Shown piece by piece: positions 1-3,990 of a DNA stretch of 5,386 nucleotides. The DNA comes from CAYZHV01 sp964478055. Its GTDB lineage: Bacteria; Spirochaetota; Spirochaetia; DSM-27196; Alkalispirochaetaceae. The DNA lies in contig CAYZHV010000257.1 in NCBI GenBank assembly GCA_964478055.1, forward strand, positions 1 to 5,386, read 5' to 3'. A program made the position numbers and the translations under genes. Position 1 is the first letter of the stretch. Every line of letters begins with the position of its first letter. The notes below the pieces were generated by a model, which worked only from the letters and a program-made list of their open reading frames with translations, ran no database searches and was not told where the DNA came from.

Positions 1-375
1 GGCGGGTAATGTCTGGAGACCTAGAGAAGTGAGGTTTCGAAGAACTCGGGCGTGGTTCGGATAGAGTGAAAAGACCCCGCCCACGCTCCGGGTGGCGTCT
101 CCGATATTGAGACAGAAAATGCCCCCGGGGGTGAGCACCCGGGCCGTTTCCCGCCAGACGGGCTCCAGGAGTTCGTGCATCTTTTCGAAGGCGGACCAGC
201 CATCCCCGCGGTCGAGGGCCGCACCGATCTGTGGAGAGCTCTTCCGGAAAGCTCCGTCCCACATTTCGATCATCGGGTAAGGAGGCGAGGTCACCACGAG
301 ATGGACGCTCTCATCCGGGATGAAGGATAGCTCTCGGGAGTCGCCTCTATGGAAGCGGTGGATGGTCTCGAACAC
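1..375 (-). CDS. Site-specific DNA methyltransferase (TSPPY, N4-cytosine/N6-adenine type), N-terminal part, cut by left edge
   Basis: This is the first 125 residues of an AdoMet-dependent DNA amino-methyltransferase; the gene runs off the left edge. The catalytic motif IV appears early, at about residues 30-35, as VTSPPY followed by PMIEMWD. Near residues 91-105 is the stretch GGIFCLNIGDATR, followed by a LYPNHARVL segment typical of this family. Motif IV near the N-terminus, with no preceding AdoMet-binding FxGxG motif, implies the beta order, so the AdoMet motif should lie in the missing C-terminal part. TSPPY is more often associated with N4-cytosine methylation, but the target base cannot be read here. 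The start is a GTG at 375-373, chosen because the protein then begins right before the conserved GDSRELSFIPDESVHLVVTSPPY block and because a -10-like TACAAT lies 9 bases upstream. There is no Shine-Dalgarno sequence. An in-frame GTG at 408 would add 11 residues. No restriction endonuclease is visible, so whether it is an orphan methylase is unknown. Confidence 0.9.
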   Translation of the reverse strand, partial: MFETIHRFHRGDSRELSFIPDESVHLVVTSPPYPMIEMWDGAFRKSSPQIGAALDRGDGWSAFEKMHELLEPVWRETARVLTPGGIFCLNIGDATRSVGGVFSLYPNHARVLRNLTSLGLQTLPA

Positions 376-384
376 GGTGAGGGA

Positions 385-413
385 ATTGTACGGGCGCTTA
401 TGGAGCACCGCAA
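385..413 (-). promoter_or_regulatory. Predicted sigma70-like promoter of the methyltransferase, very close to the start codon
   Basis: Read on the minus strand, TTGCGG (413-408) and TACAAT (390-385, 5 of 6 matches to TATAAT) are separated by 17 bases. Only 9 bases separate the -10 from the GTG at 375, so a canonical transcription start would give a leader of about 0-3 bases with no Shine-Dalgarno sequence. The prediction is by eye. Confidence 0.5.
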
Positions 414-423
414 CCGGACATGG

Positions 424-429
424 TACTAT
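424..429 (+). promoter_or_regulatory. Extended -10 element of the small two-TM protein gene
   Basis: TACTAT is preceded by TGG, giving the extended -10 form TGnTACTAT (starting at 421). It ends 9 bases before the ATG at 439. No good -35 is seen at 16-18 bases, which is common for extended -10 promoters. It lies back to back with the methyltransferase promoter; the two -10 elements are about 39 bases apart. Confidence 0.45.
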
Positions 430-438
430 TCGGCGGTT

Positions 439-873
439 ATGGAGAAGAAAAGGCTCATGACGATTCTGCGTCGTGACTACGTTAGCACCACGCTAATCGG
501 ATCAATGCTCCTCTTCTGGGTCGCCGCGGCGGCGGCGCTTCTTCTCCCCTCCGGATCCTTTGGCTACCTCTTTGCCGCACTCACTCTGACGGCGGTGACG
601 ATCCCCGTAACGATTATTCGTCTCCACCGCCTTGGTCGGCTTCTCCGCGAGGGGAAAATCGTTCGAGGAGAGGTACGACGCGCCTACTACCAGCTCCTCC
701 GGGGACGGCTCGAGATCGGTTACTCCGCCAACGGTAAGGACTACGTCGCCGTTCAACCGTTTTTGAACACGCCCGGCATCCCCCGGTTCAATCCGGGAAC
801 TACTATTCGGGTGCTTGTGGACCCCGAGGTGCCGCAACGGGCAACGGTACCCGCCCTCTTCGACACGGACTGA
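439..873 (+). CDS. Small two-TM membrane protein with DUF3592-like soluble tail
   Basis: The protein has 144 residues and no known function. Residues 15-37 and 42-62 are two hydrophobic segments forming a membrane hairpin. A basic stretch follows (RLHRLGRLLREGKIVRGEV, 61-79). The beta-rich C-terminal domain has the pattern IGYSANGKDY (93-102), then FNPGTTIRVLVDPEVP (117-132). The G-x-x-V-x-V-x-x-DP-x-x-P pattern resembles DUF3592-type domains, a tentative resemblance made from memory. The positive-inside rule would put the tail in the cytoplasm. The frame is open to an ATG at 349, but that start would place the N-terminus across the neighbour's promoter and start. ATG 439 is preferred because an extended -10 ends 9 bases before it. 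A third choice is ATG 457, which has a purine-rich GGAG/AAGG stretch upstream. The stop is 2 bases from the convergent cupin stop. Confidence 0.75.
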   Translation: MEKKRLMTILRRDYVSTTLIGSMLLFWVAAAAALLLPSGSFGYLFAALTLTAVTIPVTIIRLHRLGRLLREGKIVRGEVRRAYYQLLRGRLEIGYSANGKDYVAVQPFLNTPGIPRFNPGTTIRVLVDPEVPQRATVPALFDTD

Positions 874-875
874 CC

Positions 876-1226
876 TTACTCCCGCTCCTTCGGTACGAGG
901 CAGATAAACTGGAGCTTCTCACTCTCGGAGGTGTTTCGAAACTGATGCTGCTCTCCGGGAAGGATCAACAAAAAGTCGCCGGCCTTGACCGGTCGCTCGC
1001 TGCCGTCCTCGGTTCTGATCACGCCGCGCCCGGAGAGGACGTAGTTTTCGTGCTCCCAGGGATGGTTGTGATAGGGAGTATGGCCTCCCGGGTCCAAGGT
1101 AAAGACCCGGAGAGAGAAGTTCGGCGCCCCGTCAGCCACGCCAACCGGAACCTGTTTGGTCGCCCCTTTCACCCCGTCCATATTTACTCCCGTCGCCGGG
1201 ACCTCAGGCAACGTTACGATTTTCAT
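876..1226 (-). CDS. Single-domain cupin protein (Cupin_2 type, probable metal-binding)
   Basis: A 116-residue conserved-barrel cupin. Motif 1 is at residues 47-66: G47-x5-H53-x-H55-x4-E60 followed by G66. Motif 2 is at 83-98: G83, P90, G91, H94 and N98 (GDFLLILPGEQHQFRN). H53, H55, E60 and H94 are the expected metal ligands and all are present, so the site looks intact. The protein is probably cytosolic, with no signal peptide. Single-domain cupins of this size include enzymes, sugar or small-ligand binders and stress proteins; the substrate cannot be assigned. The start at 1226 is well supported by a strong AAGGAGG seven bases upstream (1240-1234); the frame is open 20 codons further, to 1286, but that would run into the opposite gene. 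It is divergent from the yjfB-like gene across a 58-base gap and ends 2 bases from the preceding plus-strand gene. Confidence 0.92.
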   Translation of the reverse strand: MKIVTLPEVPATGVNMDGVKGATKQVPVGVADGAPNFSLRVFTLDPGGHTPYHNHPWEHENYVLSGRGVIRTEDGSERPVKAGDFLLILPGEQHQFRNTSESEKLQFICLVPKERE

Positions 1227-1233
1227 TTCGCAT

Positions 1234-1240
1234 CCTCCTT
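1234..1240 (-). promoter_or_regulatory. Strong Shine-Dalgarno sequence deciding the cupin start
   Basis: AAGGAGG on the minus strand, with 7 bases before the ATG at 1226. It fixes the cupin start and contrasts with the SD-less genes around it, showing that conventional initiation is also used in this organism. Confidence 0.9.
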
Positions 1241-1249
1241 GGCAGACGG

Positions 1250-1278
1250 TTGTCACCGGTAAGCATACCCGGTATCTT
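1250..1278 (+). promoter_or_regulatory. Predicted sigma70-like promoter of the yjfB-like gene, spaced for a leaderless mRNA
   Basis: TTGTCA (1250-1255, 5 of 6 matches) and TATCTT (1273-1278, 4 of 6) are separated by exactly 17 bases. Six bases separate the -10 from the ATG at 1285, which puts the canonical start of transcription on the A of the ATG. No Shine-Dalgarno sequence is present. I see no sigma28-type (flagellar) promoter sequence. Confidence 0.55.
1255..1273. promoter_or_regulatory. Operator-like inverted repeat ACCGG-N9-CCGGT between -35 and -10
   Basis: ACCGG (1255-1259) and CCGGT (1269-1273) are perfect inverted 5-base arms around a 9-base centre that itself contains a partly symmetric GGTA...TACC core (1258-1269). 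The element fills the spacer of the yjfB-like promoter and lies upstream of the cupin, so a bound regulator could affect both genes. Short palindromes also occur by chance in GC-rich DNA. Confidence 0.35.
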
Positions 1279-1284
1279 TTGACC

Positions 1285-1494
1285 ATGATACCCTCAATTA
1301 CATCCGCCTACACGAGTATGAGTCAGGCGCAACTGCAGCAGCAGGCGAGTACCTCCGTTCTCAAGCAGGCGATGGACGTTCAGGAGGCTCAGGGCGCGGC
1401 GATAGCCAAGCTGATCTCCAGCGCCGGGAGCGTCACCCAGTCCCAGCAACTCCAGGATCCGATGATGGGACAGAACGTCAACATGCTCGTTTAG
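1285..1494 (+). CDS. YjfB-family putative motility protein
   Basis: A 69-residue protein matching the small YjfB family (annotated as putative motility protein; the Bacillus subtilis founder is yjfB). Diagnostic features are a short N-terminus, then MSQAQLQQQASTSVLKQAMD (residues 12-31), a glutamine/alanine-rich helix (EAQGAAIAKLISSAG), and the C-terminal DPMMGQNVNMLV that corresponds to the family's DP-x-x-G-x-x-I-D ending. It is predicted to be a soluble helical protein without a signal peptide or TM segment. The biochemical role of the family is not established. The frame is open to 1156, but that would overlap the cupin; ATG 1285 gives the usual family length and has a -10 six bases upstream. 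There is no Shine-Dalgarno sequence; ATG 1318 is a less likely start. No flagellar genes adjoin it here. Its stop is 11 bases from the convergent permease stop. Confidence 0.87.
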   Translation: MIPSITSAYTSMSQAQLQQQASTSVLKQAMDVQEAQGAAIAKLISSAGSVTQSQQLQDPMMGQNVNMLV

Positions 1495-1505
1495 ACCACC
1501 CGCCG

Positions 1506-2249
1506 CTATCCAAGAAGCAGCCTGAGTCCCGCAATAGCCGCGGTGGAAAGCATAACCAGTCGAAATAGCCTCGGAGAGACCCGTCGCAGTAAGGTGGCGC
1601 CGGTCCAGGTTCCGAGAAGGGCGATCGGCAGGACCAACAGACTTACGAGCAGCCCGTTCAACGGGAACGACTGCCAGACAAAGAGGTGCAGAGGAATCTT
1701 GGCTAGGTTGAGAACCCCGAAAAGTATCGCCGCCGTACCGACAAAGCTCCTGGTAGTGAGTCCCATCGCAAGCAGGTAAATGGTCATTATCGGCCCCGCG
1801 GCGTTTCCGATCATCGTGGTAAATCCGGCTATGATCCCGATTGGTGGAGCAAGCCATCTCGGAACGGGGCTCTCCGCACCGAGCCGAATGACGACTGTCA
1901 TTACCACCGTCATCAGAACCAGCACTCCCAGGACCCGCTGAAAGGTAGTCTCATCCACCCGAGCTCCAAAGAAGACAGCGAGTGCGATGCCTGCTGCCGC
2001 CCAGGGAAGTAGACGCAGCACCTTCGATGGTTCGGACTCCCGGTGATAGAGGGCAATCGCAACAATGTCTCCCACCACGTAAACAGGAAGCAGGATCCCC
2101 GCGGCGGCACGACTGTCGAGGACCAGAGCGACGATTGGTACCACGATAATCGTCGCGGTGGGAAAGGAGGTTTTCGCGGCGCCCAGAAGAAACGCGGCGA
2201 GAGCGAGGGTTGCGATTGCGAGGGGCTCGAGGGTCAATAGAAATGCCAT
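1506..2249 (-). CDS. TauE/SafE (TSUP) family membrane permease, putative anion or sulfite/organosulfur exporter
   Basis: A 247-residue integral membrane protein of usual TSUP length. The family consists of two related half repeats, and both signatures are visible: GAAKTSFP near residues 23-30 in the first half, and IAGFTTMIGNAAGPIMTIYLLAMGL (split here for length as IAGFTTMIGNAAGP, about 140-153, and IMTIYLLAMGL, 154-164) in the second. About eight or nine hydrophobic segments are present, roughly at 8-25, 31-45, 49-67, 77-95, 104-123, 132-149, 168-190, 198-222 and 229-246. Members move sulfite, sulfoacetate, taurine-derived or other small anions; the substrate here cannot be deduced, and no sulfur-metabolism gene is adjacent. 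The ATG at 2249 has no Shine-Dalgarno sequence but has a -35/-10 pair ending 10 bases upstream. The gene is divergent from the LOG gene across 73 bases. Confidence 0.9.
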   Translation of the reverse strand: MAFLLTLEPLAIATLALAAFLLGAAKTSFPTATIIVVPIVALVLDSRAAAGILLPVYVVGDIVAIALYHRESEPSKVLRLLPWAAAGIALAVFFGARVDETTFQRVLGVLVLMTVVMTVVIRLGAESPVPRWLAPPIGIIAGFTTMIGNAAGPIMTIYLLAMGLTTRSFVGTAAILFGVLNLAKIPLHLFVWQSFPLNGLLVSLLVLPIALLGTWTGATLLRRVSPRLFRLVMLSTAAIAGLRLLLG

Positions 2250-2259
2250 GTTCTGAAGG

Positions 2260-2288
2260 AGTCTATTCCGAGGAACGCCCTACTACAA
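2260..2288 (-). promoter_or_regulatory. Predicted promoter of the TSUP permease gene
   Basis: On the minus strand, TTGTAG (2288-2283) and TAGACT (2265-2260, 4 of 6 matches) are separated by 17 bases. Ten bases separate the -10 from the ATG at 2249, predicting a leader of only a few bases without a Shine-Dalgarno sequence. The -35 falls where the -35 of the opposite LOG promoter would lie, so the two promoters may compete for polymerase. Confidence 0.45.
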
Positions 2289-2306
2289 GGAGGCGGCGCT
2301 TCCGGC

Positions 2307-2312
2307 TATACT
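2307..2312 (+). promoter_or_regulatory. -10 element of the LOG-family gene
   Basis: TATACT matches TATAAT at 5 of 6 positions and ends 10 bases before the ATG at 2323. No convincing -35 is seen at 16-18 bases. An AAGGAGG-like run at 2287-2292 is about 30 bases from the ATG, too far to serve as its ribosome binding site and upstream of the likely transcript start. Confidence 0.5.
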
Positions 2313-2322
2313 CCCTCACTGT

Positions 2323-2874
2323 ATGGAACGGTTGTGCGTATACTGCGGATCCTCCCCTGGAAAGGATGCGCGTTTCACTGAAGCGGCACGAGCTCTGGCA
2401 CAAGAGATGGTCTCCCGGGGAGTGGACCTCGTCTACGGCGGGGGCCGGGCAGGACTGATGGGAATCGTTGCAGAAGAGGTTCTCAAGGGCGGAGGCAGCG
2501 CCTTCGGCGTTATTCCGCGACACCTGATGAGCCGTGAAATCGCCCATGCCGGGCTCACGGAGCTCATCGAGGTGGAAACAATGCACGAGCGCAAGGCGAT
2601 GATGATCGATCGAGCTGACGGCTTCGTCGCCCTGCCCGGGGGATTGGGAACCCTAGAGGAAATAAGCGAGGTCCTGAGCTGGGCGCAGATGGGCCTCCAC
2701 CGGAAACCAATCGGCCTGCTCAATACGGCAGACTTCTACGGTCCTTTTGTCACCTTCTTCGACCATCTGGTCGAGTCGGGCTTTGTCTCTCCAAAGAGTC
2801 GCCAGCTCCTCCTGGTCCGGTCGGAACCGGACTCGCTCCTGACGGCTATGAGTCAGACCAGCCCGTCCTCCTGA
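2323..2874 (+). CDS. LOG family protein (nucleoside 5'-monophosphate phosphoribohydrolase, TIGR00730 type)
   Basis: A 183-residue Rossmann-like protein of typical LOG length. The N-terminal CVYCGSSPG (5-13), the nucleotide-binding YGGGRAGLMG (38-47), the MHERK segment (87-91, with catalytic-type R90 and K91) and the hallmark PGGLGTLEE (105-113) are all intact, so an active enzyme is expected. Characterised family members hydrolyse cytokinin riboside 5'-monophosphates or AMP to the free base and ribose 5-phosphate. In bacteria without cytokinin synthesis the physiological substrate is often unknown and may simply be a purine nucleotide. They are usually cytosolic dimers or larger oligomers. 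The start ATG has no Shine-Dalgarno sequence and a TATACT ten bases upstream. The last 22 bases overlap the 3' end of the convergent gene. Older annotations call such proteins lysine decarboxylases, which is a misnomer. Confidence 0.93.
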   Translation: MERLCVYCGSSPGKDARFTEAARALAQEMVSRGVDLVYGGGRAGLMGIVAEEVLKGGGSAFGVIPRHLMSREIAHAGLTELIEVETMHERKAMMIDRADGFVALPGGLGTLEEISEVLSWAQMGLHRKPIGLLNTADFYGPFVTFFDHLVESGFVSPKSRQLLLVRSEPDSLLTAMSQTSPSS

Positions 2875-3212
2875 TACCGCTGAAACCCAGCGCGAACCAG
2901 ATCTTCCAGCTCCGCGATGAGGGGTTCATCACTTCTCCGAAAATTGAAGCAGGACTTCCCTTGCATTCTCCGTTTGAGGTCTCGAGAAATGTTTTCCAGT
3001 AGCTCCGGATAGATGTAGACCGGCATGAGATGAAAGCTGACATAGTGCTTTTTGATCTGAACCGCCGCAAAGAAGTAGGGTTTGCCGTTCTTGGGGTTCT
3101 TGCCCGCATCCAGGTAGTAGTCATCTGACTTGTCACGCACCAGGGTGAGCTCGCTCTCATACGGCTCTAGGATCTCCTTCAGGCGCTCGAATATCTGGGC
3201 GGCATCGTTCAT
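2853..3212 (-). CDS. Conserved 119-residue protein, possibly DUF1801-like, unknown function
   Basis: I recognise this as a conserved bacterial type but know of no function. Its features are a helical N-terminus (about 1-25), a YYLDAGKNPKNGKPYFFAAV stretch (32-51), a beta-type QIKKHYVSFHLMPVYIYPEL (52-71), then RRMQGKSCFNF (81-91) and a C-terminal helix ending RAGFQRYQEDG. The order (small alpha/beta fold, FHLMPVY, then a basic MQGK-x-CFNF motif) recalls DUF1801/YdhG-like proteins, though the assignment is tentative. It is predicted to be cytosolic. The start at 3212 is set by a strong GGAAGGAG with 6 bases to the ATG; the frame is open to 3275, but that would overlap the divergent gene. A TAGACT -10 candidate (3238-3233) would give a leader of about 14 bases that just contains the Shine-Dalgarno sequence. 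The 3' end overlaps the LOG gene by 22 bases. Confidence 0.85.
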   Translation of the reverse strand: MNDAAQIFERLKEILEPYESELTLVRDKSDDYYLDAGKNPKNGKPYFFAAVQIKKHYVSFHLMPVYIYPELLENISRDLKRRMQGKSCFNFRRSDEPLIAELEDLVRAGFQRYQEDGLV

Positions 3213-3218
3213 GAGGGG

Positions 3219-3226
3219 CTCCTTCC
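3219..3226 (-). promoter_or_regulatory. Strong Shine-Dalgarno sequence deciding the start of the 119-residue protein
   Basis: GGAAGGAG on the minus strand with 6 bases before the ATG at 3212. It selects this start over the longer open frame reaching 3275. Confidence 0.88.
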
Positions 3227-3248
3227 GCCCATAGTCTACAACTTGCAG

Positions 3249-3267
3249 CCATCTTCCGCCACGATGG
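3249..3267. promoter_or_regulatory. Inverted repeat CCATC-N9-GATGG in a divergent promoter gap
   Basis: CCATC (3249-3253) and GATGG (3263-3267) form perfect 5-base arms around 9 bases, just upstream of the TACATT -10 of the plus-strand gene and of the minus-strand promoter region. It may be an operator. The arm length and spacing equal those of the element at 1255-1273, but the sequence differs, and chance is a real alternative. Confidence 0.25.
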
Positions 3268-3270
3268 TTG

Positions 3271-3276
3271 TACATT
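3271..3276 (+). promoter_or_regulatory. -10-like element of the seven-TM protein gene
   Basis: TACATT (4 of 6 matches) ends 6 bases before the ATG at 3283, which would start transcription on the initiator codon. No recognisable -35 was found at normal spacing, so the call rests on position and on similarity to the other starts in this window. Confidence 0.35.
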
Positions 3277-3282
3277 ACGCCT

Positions 3283-3990
3283 ATGGCAATCCTGATGGTG
3301 CAGCTGATTTCGCTTCTCTCAGGAGTGGCTGCAATAGGCGTGGTAATCGTCGCCTACCGGCGAGTTCGAAGCGTCCTGGCCCTGCGCTTTTTACTCTTTC
3401 TACTCTCTCTCTGGCTCGTCTCTCTCTCGTTCCTGCTCCATCAGCTCGAGGTGCGTTCCGGCAGTGTAGAGCTCTTCCTCGCCGCGGCAGCCCTAAATGG
3501 CATGGGAAGTCTCGCCTTTATCGTCGCGGCTCCCCCCTTCTACCACGCACTCCTCGGAAAGCCCCTTACCAGGGCGTATCGCTACGCCTACGCCATCACC
3601 GACCTTCTCCTCCTCCTCGTCGCGGTAGGGCTCGCCTGGCAGCGCTACAGGGGATTGGCGGTCATGCTACTGCACACCCTCCTCTTCGTCGTGGTGCTCT
3701 ACGGGGTGCTCCTGATCGTGACCCACTACCGCACCCTGCCGGGGCAGTCTCGGCGCCGGGGAGCAAAGATATTCGCGGCACTCTCGATTCTTCTGCTACC
3801 TCTCTATGCGGAGACGCAGCCGGTGCTCCTGGGACCGTTTGTTCACTCCCACTGGTTCGACGCCATCGCTCTGCCACTCTATCTGCTCTCCCTGAGTATG
3901 CTTTCTATCCCCTTACGGCCAGGGGGCGAGAGCTGGCCAATCTCCTTCTCGCAGGCAGACGAGACTTCCTCTCAGAGTCGTAATTCGTAG
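3283..3990 (+). CDS. Seven-transmembrane protein without an attached output domain, unknown function
   Basis: The protein has 235 residues and is almost entirely membrane-embedded. Seven hydrophobic segments can be drawn at about 3-24, 33-54, 62-83, 100-119, 124-147, 161-183 and 192-211, with Arg-rich loops at 25-35 (RRVRS) and 149-163 (TLPGQSRRRGAK). A short polar tail follows (about 212-235, Ser-rich). The arrangement is similar to the seven-TM sensory modules found N-terminal to histidine kinases or LuxR-type regulators, but here nothing follows the membrane part; this link is inference only. The frame is also open to a TTG at 3268. I chose ATG 3283 because a -10-like TACATT sits 6 bases upstream; ATG 3295 is another possibility, and none has a Shine-Dalgarno sequence. 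A long overlapping open frame at 3243-3983 is a shadow. The last 19 bases overlap the acetyltransferase 3' end. Confidence 0.78.
   Translation: MAILMVQLISLLSGVAAIGVVIVAYRRVRSVLALRFLLFLLSLWLVSLSFLLHQLEVRSGSVELFLAAAALNGMGSLAFIVAAPPFYHALLGKPLTRAYRYAYAITDLLLLLVAVGLAWQRYRGLAVMLLHTLLFVVVLYGVLLIVTHYRTLPGQSRRRGAKIFAALSILLLPLYAETQPVLLGPFVHSHWFDAIALPLYLLSLSMLSIPLRPGGESWPISFSQADETSSQSRNS

Noticed and set aside
21..280. Short open frames on both strands at the left end (21-224 minus, 92-280 plus)
   Set aside because: They overlap the methylase frame, which has clear family motifs; their translations are Pro/Arg/Ser-rich shadow sequences.
349..438. Longer N-terminus of the two-TM protein starting at ATG 349
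   Set aside because: It would overlap the methylase 5' end and cross both promoters; the added residues are polar, and no Shine-Dalgarno sequence or -10 supports that start.
1262..1267. TATGCT on the minus strand as the cupin -10
   Set aside because: Four of six matches, but no usable -35 at 16-18 bases; the cupin promoter therefore stays unassigned.
1294..1857. Long minus-strand frame of 187 codons across the yjfB-like gene and the permease 3' end
   Set aside because: It overlaps two well-supported genes and has a low-complexity translation rich in Arg, His and Cys with no recognisable family.
2286..2292. AAGGAGG-like run upstream of the LOG gene as its ribosome binding site
   Set aside because: It is about 30 bases from the ATG, no other start codon follows at a proper distance, and it lies upstream of the likely transcription start.
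2878..2892. CGCTG-N5-CAGCG hairpin just after the LOG stop as an intrinsic terminator
   Set aside because: The stem is only 5 bases, no T run follows, and it lies inside the coding end of the opposite gene. It may slow transcription but does not meet the standard for a terminator call.
3243..3983. 246-codon plus-strand frame beside the seven-TM gene
   Set aside because: Its translation is Arg/Pro/Ser-rich, typical of a +1 shadow in GC-rich DNA, whereas the chosen frame gives seven clean hydrophobic segments.
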